Positions 45,934 through 56,276 of a stretch of DNA of 64,000 bases are shown here, one piece after another. The position numbers and the translations under genes were made by a program. The DNA is from Durusdinium trenchii. Lineage: Eukaryota; Sar; Dinophyceae; Suessiales; Symbiodiniaceae. The DNA lies in the NCBI GenBank assembly GCA_963970005.1, contig CAXAMN010018557.1, positions 986,074 to 1,050,073 of the forward strand, read 5' to 3'. Each line of letters opens with the position of its first letter. The stretch's first letter is position 1. The notes under the pieces are model-generated. The model did no database searches. It saw only the letters and a program-made list of their open reading frames with translations, and was not told the origin of the DNA.

Positions 45934-46226
45934 NNNNNNNNNNACCTAATAGCGATGGCCTCCATCCTAATAGCAATGGCCTCCAACCTATAGCATTGGC
46001 CTCCAACCTAATAGCGATGGCCTCCAACCTACATGGCCTCCAACTTACTAGCGATGGCCTCCAACCTAATAGCAGTGGCCTCCAACCTAAAAGAGATGGC
46101 CTCCAATCTAATAGCGTTGGCCTCCAACCTAATAGCAATGGCCTCCAACCTACTAGCGATGGCCTCCAACCTACTAGCGATGGCCTCCAACCTACTAGCG
46201 ATGGCCTCCAACCCAATAGCAATGGC
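45840..46226. repeat. 21-bp repeat array, largest, with assembly gap
   Basis: About eighteen units with core 'GATGGCCTCCAACCTA' and variable spacer 'ATAGC', 'CTAGC'. Ten N lie at 45934-45943, so copy number is uncertain. Because 21 is a multiple of three, frames through the array give heptapeptide repeats such as 'MASNLIA' on the plus strand and 'LLGWRPS' on the minus strand. Confidence 0.95.
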
Positions 46227-47244
46227 CAAACTGAAGTTTGCTCCTTTGGTCAACTGTAACTATACCGGACCCAACTATATAATTGCCGTACTACCGTACT
46301 GTCAGTACTACCAGAGCCATGTAGTTGGATCTATGATGTTCCATGTCATACTCCCAATTTCAGTACCTGAAAGATCCTGACACTGAGTTATCCAGCTCCG
46401 TTCCTCCCCATGCCCTCTTTTTTGTACCCTGGCAAACCAGTTCTGGCTCTCCACATCTTCCTGGTGGTCTCCAGCCGCGGTGCTACTCGAGTCCCAAGGC
46501 GTCACATGGTTTAGCAGTAATGCCCTTGCTCCTAGTAGCAATGCCAGGAGCTCCTAGTAGTGTCCTTGCTCCTAGTAGAAATGCACTTTGCTACTAGCAG
46601 CTTCTTGTTACTAGTTCTTGTTACTAGTAGCGATGCCAGGAGCTACTATTAACTTCTTGTTCCTAGTAGCAGCCTCCAACCTACTTGCGATGGCCACCTA
46701 CGAGTAATAGCGTCTGTCCTTACGGATCCCTTTTGAAACGTCTAGACTGTCAGTGAAAGGCTGTCGCATGAGATTGACCTGGAACTGCGAGGTTTTGGTC
46801 CGGGAGCATCGAGGCACGGAACGTGTATTAAATACAGTAGAATACTGCCCAAACGCGACCCTGGTCAGAAGTAGGAATCCCGAAAATATGGAGGGGTCTA
46901 GGGATGTCTAGGGTCTATAGGGTCTCAAATCCCTAGATTCATCTGGATTATGAGAGACCAAGGGAGCGTCTGGGGTGTGACTTTTCTGATATCCTTTCGC
47001 ATGATGAATGAACGCACTTGCGATATCTTGCCCCTGGAAGTCCAAAGACTATACTTTTCCATATTGTTCCTTGGTGAAGAAAAGGAAATTCCCTTTTAGG
47101 TCCCCTAAAGACAATTCTTTTTGTAGTCTTGGACTCTCAGGATCACTGCGATAATAAGGAATATCAGTGGCCAGTTCAAAGTGGCACGTGAGACATACCC
47201 TGCGAGAGGCCAGCAATGAGCCTCAGTGGTGGATGATATGGTAC
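46227..47244. other. Repeat variants and unassigned sequence
   Basis: Between about 46513 and 46696 a related repeat uses 'CTAGTAGCAATGCC' and 'AGGAGCTACTA', drifting into one or two true 21-bp units near 46670. A minus frame at 46308-46541 contains 'SQNWFARVQKRGHGEERSW' and could be an exon, with little support. Confidence 0.45.
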
Positions 47245-47757
47245 CTGCGGTCTTGCGCCTGAAGGACCAAGCCACTGAAGGACCAACAAAACAAGTCCAA
47301 AGAAAAACGCTCGTACAACTCTTGTATCGATGTTCCATGATAGTACACTAGAAACTTCTGTCGCGCTGAACCTGTATTTCCAGAATGAAAATGGGGCGGT
47401 GGTATCCACTTCCACATATGCAGACACAAAAGCTTTGAGATTCATGTCGGCCGGAAAACACTCGACACGGGTGTAGGACTCAGACGACCCATGAAGTCTG
47501 AAGAAAAGGGGACTCAGACTACCCATGCTTCCCAAACACCGGTGTCTGACTGGCAAGGTTGAAAGTGGACCAAGGAATCCAAAGGAGTCTGCAAACCAGA
47601 CTGTGGCCCTGCGGCTGGGGTGAACTCCTTGTAACGTAACCGGTGTCTCAGCACGATCCAACTCACATTTGAGAGATCCCAAAAAACTGGAACGGGGAGT
47701 AGCTCCAACAGTTGTCATGTTTGAAACCGAGCCATCCAGCAAGCAGCATTTGAACTG
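47245..47757 (-). CDS. Unrecognised membrane protein exon
   Basis: A long stop-free minus frame lies between a likely acceptor (TGTCAG near 47758) and donor CGCAG|GTACCA at 47245. It reads 'CELDRAETPVTLQGVHPS', 'LNLKAFVSAYVEVDTTAPF' (first residue uncertain), 'SFWKYRFSATEVSSVLSW' and a hydrophobic segment 'AFFFGLVLLVLQWLG', which is one likely transmembrane helix. The part before it would be a mixed alpha/beta domain. Residues after the donor in the same frame ('VPYHPPL...') are probably intron. No family recognised. Confidence 0.55.
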
Positions 47758-48568
47758 ACATGTAGTCCTTCATGGCTATGCAACAAACAACATGCCATCC
47801 TCCAGTTGGCTGTACCTTCTCTACCGCATTGACGCCACTCTGCATCTGGTGTCGGGCCAGTGTTAGATCGTCCTCCTTTTAAATATACGCAAGATATAAG
47901 ACACTGCACATCCTCATATATCACATCCATCCAAAAGCTGATCAGGAGGCCGCGTATTGCAAAGGCCCGGCAACAGGAGCGCCCCGAGTTTCACGCAGTA
48001 AAAAAAGTTTACCACGCAGTCTGCAACGTCACAGGCAGGTGGCAGGATCCCACAGAAAGCCAAATCACGGATTTCGGGAAGAAGGAGAGGGAGCCATTCG
48101 ATTTGGAGGGGCTAGGCATGGTCATCAACAGATTGGACCCCACAAACTTCCACCTGGCTCGTCCAGACTGCACATGCGCCCTTTGATCCAAACAAGAGTA
48201 CTTAAGGGACCCTTGCCCACCAAGATAGACCTCTCCTACCAAGACCCTGCATGTCTATCAAGTTGTTTCGAATCGGACTTGTCACCAGGACTCTAGGAAG
48301 CACCGATCGAACGAACGGTCCTGGTATGAGATTCCGTTTTCTCGTGAACATGTGAAATAAAATCATCCATCGCACCATGAAGCTCTTTGGTGCTTCACCA
48401 AAAGTACATCGATCGTCACTTCTCAAAGGGATTCTGCAACCCAATTCGCCCCCACCCCTCACGGTCTTGCTTGATCTTGCTTGTCTCTGCGGTCAGAACC
48501 GCAGATCACGGCTGGCTGGAGAACAAATCTTGCATTGCTTTGGCCAAAGGACTCTGGGTCATATCAAC
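47758..48568. other. Ambiguous coding region
   Basis: At about 48000-48190 three frames on both strands are open and protein-like. The minus option ends at a GTAAAC donor, the plus option begins after TGATCAG|G. I cannot decide between them. Confidence 0.35.
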
Positions 48569-48728
48569 CTTGGTCCGCCTATACCCTCTTTGTTCCCGTG
48601 TTTTGCATTTTGTTTGAAATGCAAAGCACTTCGGTCTGTCCCTGTCCATCTCTGCTCTGTTGCAAGCAAGGCCGATGAGGCATCTGTCGGGTAGGGTTCT
48701 CCGAAATAAGAATCAACAAGAGACATTC
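48569..48728 (-). CDS. Unrecognised internal exon
   Basis: The exon is framed by acceptor CTTGCCAG|G and donor AAG|GTTGAT. It reads 'MSLVDSYFGEPYPTDASSAL', 'ATEQRWTGTDRSALHFKQN' and a Lys/Gly-rich end. The composition is convincing; neighbours on the same strand (47245-47757 below, 49351-49636 above) may belong to the same gene. No domain recognised. Confidence 0.5.
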
Positions 48729-49350
48729 CTGGCAAGTGGCAGGTTCGACCATTGGCCGTGGAAATCGCGTCAAGAAGGAGCAAAGAGGTAACAACGAGGG
48801 CTTTCGATTTGCGGTGCCGAAAGCCCAGTTAGTTGCTGTGTTGGACTGGTCCTGGTAGCAGATTGCTTGGCAAAGTTCGATGGTGTATTCGGGGACGGGC
48901 GGGGATGGGTTAGAACCTCCTTGGTCAGGTTGCTAAAAATACCTGGAAGACCATTTTCCCATGTTTCGATGTTTTCCACATGCCTGTGGACTTTGAAAAC
49001 GGTGGAAAGCAAACATCCACATCTCCAGCGGTGAAAGGGTGTCGGAAGATGTCCAACGCACGGTGAAGAAGGACGTCTAAAAACCGCCCACAACATGGAA
49101 CTGTGCTGGAACGGTTGATGTTCTTTTCTCTGCATGGCAATAAATGGTCATCCGCGAATACACATGCATTCTTCCATCTGTTTCCTCCAACTGAAATTGC
49201 AATTTTGTTACACATATTGCTTGCCTGAGCATACACAGAAGACATTGGAGTTTGAGCTCACTGACTGCTTTTTTTGCACATGTGAATATGTTTTTTGTTT
49301 GATTGGCGACGGGTTTAAGTGGCTGGAGAGAATCCCTTCGCAAAGTGCAA

Positions 49351-49636
49351 TCATCTGACATGCACGTCCGGCCGAAAGGGATGTAATCGAAATGGATCCA
49401 CATGACTCCTTTTCAAAGCCGCTTGGGGATGGATGAAGTCCAGGACTTGCGCCCATAGACCCGGGATCAGGGGAGTTTGGATCCTCAGACAGCGATTTCC
49501 ATTGGACCCCTGCCAGGCAGAATGTCGCTGCCCCCAGTCGTGTTCAGCCGCGCTCATCGAACCCACACTGTCGTCGAGCTGCTCTGCGAATGCTTGGCCT
49601 GAGCGAGTACGGAGTCCACGCGGGTGGAGGTTCCAC
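49351..49636 (-). CDS. Unrecognised coding exon
   Basis: After acceptor GTCCAG|G the frame reads 'LRTRSGQAFAEQLDDSVGSM', 'AEHDWGQRHSAWQGSNGNRC' and 'IPGLWAQVLDFIHPQAALKR' to a stop at 49351. It has 95 codons without interruption and clear protein character. The upstream partner is probably 49717-49996; a GC donor near 49695 would join them in phase, but this is not proven. Confidence 0.55.
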
Positions 49637-49716
49637 CTGGACCTATCTCCGAGTCACCACAACCCCAATCATCTCAACTTGGCGGAAACCAGCAACCCAT
49701 GAGAACCCCCATAAAC

Positions 49717-49996
49717 CTGTTTAGGGAATGTTTGGGGACCCCTTTCTGTTCCAAAAAGCGCGCCTTCCTGCATCCTTCCTTCCCCATCCGAGCCACCATT
49801 TCGCGAGCCCTCTCCAGTGCTAGTGCTCCGATCGCAAACGCTCGAGCGTGCAGCTGGTCCGTCGAATCCTTCGTATGCGCCCGGCATGGCCCTCCGCGTT
49901 GCGCAGAACGGCGTGCCTTCCTGGCTGGGGATGGTGCCAGGGGCCAGCGACATGGCGTGTGAATCTAAATTACTTTGTGTGGAACTGCTTGTGGAG
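49717..49996 (-). CDS. Ser/Gly-rich coding exon
   Basis: The frame reads 'MSLAPGTIPSQEGTPFCATR', 'AYEGFDGPAARSSVCDRSTS', 'NGGSDGEGRMQEGALFG' and reaches a CAG|GTTTAT donor at 49717. An internal CAGCCAG|G could be the acceptor. It is low-complexity, probably disordered, and unassigned. Confidence 0.45.
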
Positions 49997-50379
49997 TACT
50001 TGCTGACGAACAGTTCAAGAATGTATACTTGTAGCAGGATCATCGGTGGGGCGTCATGGTTTGTGTTGTGTGGTTGTGAAGGGTAGGTGCTCTAAGCGTC
50101 CTTGGCCCACCATTCCATCAATGAAAACTAACTAATATGGTTTTGTGAAGCTTATGGGCTCTTATGGGCAACTGCAACTCCAGCAGTCTTGGGGTGGTAA
50201 GCCTGCTTGCAAGTAAGATTTATAGCAGTTTATAACAATTATCCCGAAGGCGCTCAAATGACTCAAATCATGTCAAATAACTGGAGAACCAGCTGGTGAC
50301 CTGTTTTCAAGACCTGCTTGCAGCACTCTTGACACATCCAAGCTCTCCAAAGCACGGCCTGGTCCCACGAGCACTGCCC
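49997..50379. other. No supported gene
   Basis: No coherent frame and no notable repeat. Confidence 0.5.
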
Positions 50380-50572
50380 TCAGTGCTGGGGGTGCTTGGG
50401 GCGCTTGTGCTCAGTGACTTCGTCTTCCCTACCTCCTGCAATCAGGGGCAGTGGCTCAGCTGACTTCGGGGACGTGCACAGCATTGACGGACTGACAAAG
50501 ATCTGCGTCTTGTGATATTGCGCAAAAGCGATCGAAAGAGGGCGCGGTGTAGACTCGACAAGGTTGGGCAAG
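50380..50572 (-). CDS. Unrecognised C-terminal exon
   Basis: The frame reads 'ESTPRPLSIAFAQYHKTQIF', 'PKSAEPLPLIAGG' and a charged tail 'REDEVTEHKRPKHPQH' before a stop at 50380. A TCTCAG acceptor lies near 50573. This looks like a true protein end. No family recognised. Confidence 0.5.
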
Positions 50573-50699
50573 ACTGAGACCGAAGAGAACAAAAACTGGG
50601 TTGACAAAAGCGAACAGTGTACAATATCTCGACAATTACTTAACTTCGAGTGATCCCCACCCCGAAAGGCAATTTGGATCCCTGTTAAAATTTAGGGTG

Positions 50700-51590
50700 T
50701 GGGGTTGAGACAGTAATGTTGTAGTAAAACCGATTTGTTGGTTTTACAAAATGTGGGATCGAAAAAATCTACAAAATTGCATGTCAAAACAGCTACGAAG
50801 GCCCTACTAAATCAAGGGCCTCAACGGTATTTTGTACAAAGCGAGCGTGCAGTCTCTACATAATGAAGGGCCCTCCCATAAATTCTCTGGAATCAAGGTG
50901 TCATTCTGTAGTAGAAGCCTGTTGTCTACAAAATGAGCCTAGCCACTAGTCCTGTTGTGTGTTTTTCCATCTGAATAGTCTACCAAATGTGTTTCTCATG
51001 ATCTGAAGTATTTGTCTTTTGCCGCTCGCTGCGGTCACATGTGGTCATAGCCTTGCTATGTTCTCCTTGCAGAGCGAATCCACTTCGCAGCGGATCCTGT
51101 TGATGTTTTTGTCCGCCCCCTCTGAAACAAACACAATTACAAAATGAGGTTCCAAGGATTTCCAAGGATACTAAAGCAAACCCTCCCTCCGAAACCTGGT
51201 GTAGCCAAGTTTTGGTTGAAACAAATGTTCCAAAACTTAGTGATTCCAAAATTTGGGTCCACCAATGTTTTTTTACAGACAAATGTTTGGTTAGTTTAAG
51301 TTTTGGTCCAAAACACATGCCCTTTGCAAGGCTAATCCGCGTTGCAACGGTTCCCAATTATGTTCTTACCGCGCCTCATTTGCGTGGCTCTGGAATCCTG
51401 GGTCACCTCTACAAAATGATATGCCCCCCGTCAAGACATCTCCAAGTTTGTAGGACACAAGGCCAAAAAACCCTATAAAATGACAACAAAAATTAAATAG
51501 ATTATCCCGGCAAGAGACCACAAACAGTGTGCCTGTCTAAGGTCTAGAGGTGTAGGAAAAGGTCTAGAGATCTAGACAAATCGGGAAGGT
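50700..51590. repeat. Interspersed 'TCTACAAAATGA'-like motif; one weak exon
   Basis: Variants of 'TCTACAAAATGA' occur at about 50733, 50769, 50855, 50928, 50980, 51133 and 51409, at irregular spacing. A minus frame 50980-51123 after TTTCAG reads 'GGGQKHQQDPLRSGFALQGE' to a stop and may be a terminal exon. Otherwise noncoding. Confidence 0.4.
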
Positions 51591-51596
51591 GGAAAT

Positions 51597-51740
51597 CGTG
51601 GTGGTGGTGGTGATGATGGTGGTGGTGGTGGTGACGATGTTGGTGATGATGGTAGTGGTGGTGGCGGCGGCGGTGGTGGTGGTGATGGTGGTGGTGATGG
51701 GGGTGGTGATGGTGGTGGTGTGGCGGTGGCGATGGACAGA
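51597..51740. repeat. GGT/GAT trinucleotide repeat
   Basis: Dense GTG, GTGAT and GGC triplets; the Val/Met-rich frame across it is an artefact. Confidence 0.9.
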
Positions 51741-51819
51741 AGGAGGGCTTAGACTTGAGGGTCTAGGTGCAGAGTTGTAGGCCTCGGTCTAGAGGTAGAG
51801 AGATCACACATCTGCCACG

Positions 51820-52290
51820 ACTACTGCGCCTGCCACAAAACCTGCACTTCAAGGTCCGCAATCTGCATGTCAAGGTCCACAAAGCGCTACGCCTGCCACG
51901 AAATCTACACTTCAAGGTCAGCACGCAAAGTACTGCGCCTGCCACGAAATCTGCACATCAAGATTCACATCGCGCAGCCGTGCCAAGGCGCTTCGCAGCA
52001 AGAGCACTTCCAACGTCCAAAAGTCACGATTCACTGCGCCCGCCAAGAAATCAGAACACACCGAAGACCACCACCATGTCCAAAGTACTGCGCCTGCCAT
52101 GAAAGCAGCACATCGACATAAAACCACTCCAATCTCCTGCACCTGTCACGACAAGCCGACTTTGGACCACCAAAACACGAACGAGGTCCGAGGCTTCCCT
52201 TGCTGCGCCTGCCACAAAACGTGATCACCAAGTCCAAAACTGCGCACGTCACCACAACGATAGCGCAGTCCCGAAGAGCATCCGCGCCAG
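51820..52290. repeat. Degenerate minisatellite, core 'CTGCGCCTGCCACGAAA'
   Basis: Units of roughly 35-65 bases share 'CTGCGCCTGCCAC', then 'CTGCACTTCAAGGTC'-like sequence. They decay along the array. On the plus strand one frame gives 'LRLPRNLHFKV' repeatedly. Probably noncoding. Confidence 0.7.
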
Positions 52291-52789
52291 CCCACCAGAT
52301 TCTGCAAGCCAGCACAGTCGAAATGCAAATTGAACATTCTAAGGTGAATGAATGCACTGTAAATAGCAGCGAATTGGCCGGACGCTTCGATGACCACCTC
52401 CGATCAAACACCCATCCTTCACTATTACCATAAGAACCCTTAGTGTGAACACATTGGTTGGGGAAAAGCAAACATCGAATATTAAGCTGTAAGGTACTAC
52501 AATGAGATAGCAGTCACACTGCTGTAAGGTACACACTGCTGTAAGGTCTTCCACATTTGGGCACATATAGCCCAAAAATCTTTACACAATGAGATCTTAC
52601 CTAATGATATGTCTGAATTCGGAAACAGTACTACTAAATGATGGCCTTGACCCACCCCTTTTTACATTTGTTTACCTGCAAAATGCATGGTGCCCTGTGA
52701 GCCTCAAAAAAATACATCCTGCAAAAAGACGTGCAAAGTAAATCGGGTGTGTATTGTAGGCTCAACAAATACGACCCCTACGTTAGATA

Positions 52790-52920
52790 GGACCTGGGGG
52801 GGGCCCTCAATGAATAAAATAGATTTATTGAGGGTGCACATACCTGATGTTTTTGAAAATTGATTGAAGGATGTCTTTAACCCTCAATAAATGTTCTGAA
52901 ATTTTGCCTAGGGCCCCCCC
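52790..52920. repeat. Small foldback structure
   Basis: 'GGGGGGGCCC' at the left and 'GGGCCCCCCC' at the right are inverted. Inside, 'TTTATTGAGGGT' (about 52832) and 'ACCCTCAATAAA' (about 52880) are a perfect 12-base inverted pair. About 130 bases in all, with no coding capacity. Confidence 0.55.
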
Positions 52921-53028
52921 TACACTCCCTAACTCATCGACGCCTCACTAACCCCTCAGTTAATTTCCACTCCCCAGGTGGCAAACCCCCATCCACAGCC
53001 ACCGCAATACGTGAGCAGCGCTCAAAAA

Positions 53029-53370
53029 CCAGGCAAGAAAGTGGCCACCGCATGCACACCAAGCAGCACACTCAAAACCAGGCAACAAAAATTGATTCAG
53101 GGGTGGTGGCCTCTGGAGGAGGGGTCGATTAACTTATTTGGCAAGCATAGGCCTGGGAAAGTGCAGGGGGATGCGGCACCAGCCTCAGAAAAAAACAGGC
53201 AGGAAAGCAGCAACCACACTGAAAGCCAGGCAAGAAGTAGCCACCACACTAAAAGCCAGGCAGGAAAGTGGCCACCACATGCAAGCCAAGCAGGAAAGCA
53301 GCCATCACACTCCAGGCAAGAAAAAGTAATTCAGGGGGGGTTGGCCTCTGGAGGAGGGGTCGATTAATTT
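53029..53370. repeat. Degenerate tandem block, about 235-bp period
   Basis: Copies at about 53029-53137 and 53262-53370 both run from 'AGGCAAGAAAGTGGCCACC'-like sequence to 'TCTGGAGGAGGGGTCGATTA'. Between them lie shorter 'GCCAGGCAGGAAAG' units. The open frame across it (Lys/Gln/His/Ser-rich) follows from the repeat. Confidence 0.65.
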
Positions 53371-53640
53371 AGTTAGCTAGCTGCTAGCTTGATCCAAACT
53401 ACACCGGGAAAACGCCAATTAATTGGTGGTTATCCGACTTAACATTGTCGATAAATTGTCGGAGAAACAACAAATTAATTGAGAAAAACTAGTTTGTGGA
53501 TAACCCCCCCTCCAATTATGTATTTTTAGTGGAGGGGTCATCAAAATACGATTTTGTAATGATAGTCAAGGCCTACCATTTTAGAAAGGAAATGTCAACG
53601 GGGATCGATTTGGAAGAAGGCAGGGCACAAGGTGTCCTGA
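53371..53640. other. No supported gene
   Basis: AT-rich, with several AATTAATT-type words near 53419-53480. No coding signal. Confidence 0.5.
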
Positions 53641-53649
53641 ACGGAAAAT

Positions 53650-54349
53650 GAAGCTTTACTCAGGACCTTCTTGCCTGAAAAAAGGTGATTGGGAAGCTCG
53701 GCTCGGAACTTTGCGTGGATCTTGGGTTCACGACCTTGAACACGGAAACTGTTTTTCCTTGAAACTTGGTAGTCCCCGAAGTCAAACTCTGCGTCCCGTC
53801 CAGTTTCATGGATTCGTGTCCTTCAACTCCTCGTCGACGATGCTTGCAATCAGCTCGTTGTCATTGGAACCACCGCTCACCCTGGAAGTTAGATCCTCCT
53901 CGACAGAACGAACCAGACACCTCTGGGTCCCCGGGTGTTCTCCTTTTGTGGCAGCCCCTGACCTCTTGTGATCTCTTGTGGAGCCCTATGACCGTTTTGC
54001 CAGCTGAGTTAAAGGACGGCATGGAGATGTTCCTAACATGTCCAATAAAATATATGAAACATGTGACAACCCGGCAGGAAAGCACCAGATCCAAGTGGTT
54101 TGCCTGGACTTTCCGATGTTTGGGATCAAAGAATATCAAAGATGAGTTGCAAACAAAAACGCAAATGTACCGAGAATCCACGTCTGTGATTTCGTTTCTA
54201 TAGGGTGGATGATCCACCGCAGTCTTGTCTGCCACCTCGTCTTGCGTCATGCCCGACCATCTCAGCTCGGCACAGCGTCTGACCAACATGTCTATCCGAA
54301 CCACATACCCACTGGGTAGCATTGGGTAGCAACGTGGGGTTTCTGCCAA
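53650..54349 (-). CDS. Unrecognised gene segment with frame break
   Basis: The upper frame (from an ATG at 54349) reads 'GYVVRIDMLVRRCAELRWSG', 'MTQDEVADKTAVDHPPYRNE', 'YICVFVCNSSLIFFDPKHRK'. In the lower part another frame is better: 'RSVEEDLTSRVSGGSNDNEL', 'IASIVDEELKDTN'. One base over follows 'MKLDGTQSLTSGTTKFQGK', then 'VSVFKVVNPRSTQSSEP' to a TTTTTTCAG|G site near 53682. The last switch (near 53812) has no room for an intron. Function unknown. Confidence 0.4.
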
Positions 54350-54407
54350 GCCATGCTAAGCTTTCCGACTCTATCCTACTTCAACTCTGTCTGGCAAACA
54401 ATAACTG

Positions 54408-54700
54408 TCAAACCAAGTCAAAGGACTCGTCCAACCCAAACACCCCAAGCCTGCTATATCGCCTGCTATCCTCCATGTCCCACCGGGGCGGTTCCCCCCC
54501 GCCACATCCGCTCATTCTGCTGGTGGGACGTCTGAAAGGGCTCGAAAAGATCGAACCGTCATGATGGTTCGACGTCCCAAAAAAGCAACGTTCGAAAGTG
54601 ATACGTTTGTGTGAAAAGGGCTCGAAAAGGGCTCGAAAAGTCTCACTAGCCCACGAAAAGGAAAGAAAAGCGATTGCTCGAGACCTGTATGGATGAGTTG
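54408..54700 (-). CDS. Unrecognised coding candidate
   Basis: The frame reads 'FGTSNHHDGSIFSSPFRRP', 'MSGCGGGEPPRWDMEDSRRY', 'SRLGVFGLDESFDL'. A CTCCAAG|G acceptor near 54722 begins a neighbouring frame, 'ELNIAQLIHTGLEQSLFFPF'. A phase problem between them is unresolved. The motif 'GGGCTCGAAAAG' occurs three times nearby on the plus strand. Confidence 0.35.
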
Positions 54701-54739
54701 AGCAATGTTCAGCTCTCCTTGGAGAATGAATGAAAGGTG

Positions 54740-55066
54740 AATGGCACATGTGACATGCTTGCATGCGGGAGGCCAGAACTCCAGCTTGAATTCCATGTGA
54801 TTCGTGATTTATTATATACCGTAGTCACGAGCATAAGGAGCAAGGCCTCCAATGAGATATGTCCAACATCCGCACGAAACTATGCAGTTGGCTCACTACT
54901 ACTGCCAAAAACATCCAAAAACTTGGGCTTAATTGTTTTGGCAATGTCACGCATCTTGGACCGGATATATAATGACAGTGGACTGACAGAGAAAGAGCTC
55001 AACATTCAAGATCTTGTTGACGTATCGTATTGTATCTTTTTTGTCGGCCTTCTTGTCATTTTCTGA
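54740..55066 (+). CDS. Unrecognised plus-strand frame with hydrophobic end
   Basis: The frame reads 'LQLEFHVIRDLLYTVVTSIR', 'NLGLIVLAMSRILDRIYNDS', 'LTEKELNIQDLVDVSYCIFF' and ends in a hydrophobic tail. It is coherent over about 105 codons. No domain recognised; the antisense frame is less protein-like. Confidence 0.4.
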   Translation, partial: NGTCDMLACGRPELQLEFHVIRDLLYTVVTSIRSKASNEICPTSARNYAVGSLLLPKTSKNLGLIVLAMSRILDRIYNDSGLTEKELNIQDLVDVSYCIFFVGLLVIF

Positions 55067-56276
55067 AACAGCAGTAGCAGGAGTAGCATTCTGAATTTTC
55101 AGAAGCTGAATGCAAAGGTTGGTGTGGAAGCTATGAGTCGATGAGGCCCTATAAGATTTCACAAAACTATGTCTATGATATTTTTTTGGAGTGACTCGAC
55201 TTTGACTTAATTTTAGACTTCCACTTTGATGCGGATCAAGGGTGAAGATCAAAGAAGGTGGTGGGAGCTGGAACTGCCTCATACTGTATGTGCGAGACTA
55301 AATGCGAAGTGGACCCAGTGGACAAAGAGAGTTCTCGGTGAAAGGGTGTGAGCTCATGGTGACCACTCCAGGTGACAAAATTTTTCAGGACATGTTTTCA
55401 TACAGACAGGTGTTGGTAATTTCCGGGCCAAACGGCAATTAGCAGCCAGTTTGTGTTGAATAGTTTCTGGCATTTACTATGCAGCTTTCTGAAATAGTTT
55501 CTGCCATCCACAAATACACAGGCCAAAGCAGGTCCATGCAGGTCCCAAGGTGTATATATATATGATATATTATACATATAGTAATATATATATATGCCCT
55601 GGAAGTCAGAGATAATTAAAGGAATGCAGTGTAAAACCACTAAAAACTCTTAGTAAAACAATCGTTCTTTGCTAAAGACCGTTAAAACAATGGTTCGAGA
55701 TAGAAAGCCAATTTTCTGGTGAGAAATGAATAAACAAAAATAATGACATCGGGTTGCTGTCATTCAAAAAGTTGACAAGTCCCACTTTGTTCGAAAGGTC
55801 AAAAGTCCCAGAATTCTCGAAAAGTCAAAAAAGAATATAAAGTTTTTGACTTGTTGCGAAACGTTTCCTCATTGTTTCACTTATTTCTGCAAGAGACGAT
55901 AGAAAAGTTGAACATAAATGGAAAAGTCAAAATGTCAAACTTCTCTCGGAAGGTCAAATCTCAGTGAATGTGTTCTCGAAAAGTCGAAAAATGACACTTT
56001 TCTGGAGCAGTCCAAACAAACACCTTCGAACTTCTGAATACGTTTGAGTTCTAAAAAGTTTAATTCCTCGTTTTCGTGCTCATTGTTGCCTTGTGAACTG
56101 CTAGCTTAGCCCGTGCGGACCCGAAACACGAACCAGAACAGACTGGAGGTGGCAAATCCACGCCAAGCGGCGAGTTTGATGCTTAAGGCCGGTGCTGAGG
56201 CGAATTGCACTGTGCCTCCTCGGAGCGGGCCCCTTGAGGGATGGTCAAAGAAGGTACCCTAGTCACGCACCTGTAG
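55067..56276. repeat. Noncoding, with 'TCTCGAAAAGTC' motif cluster
   Basis: A TA microsatellite lies at about 55552-55594. Between 55785 and 56000 variants of 'TTCTCGAAAAGTCAAAA' occur five or more times at irregular spacing, related to 'GCTCGAAAAG' near 54540-54645. No coding signal. Confidence 0.45.

Noticed and set aside
51589-51780. 63-aa Val/Met-rich frame as a membrane protein
   Set aside because: It is the translation of a GGT/GAT trinucleotide repeat.
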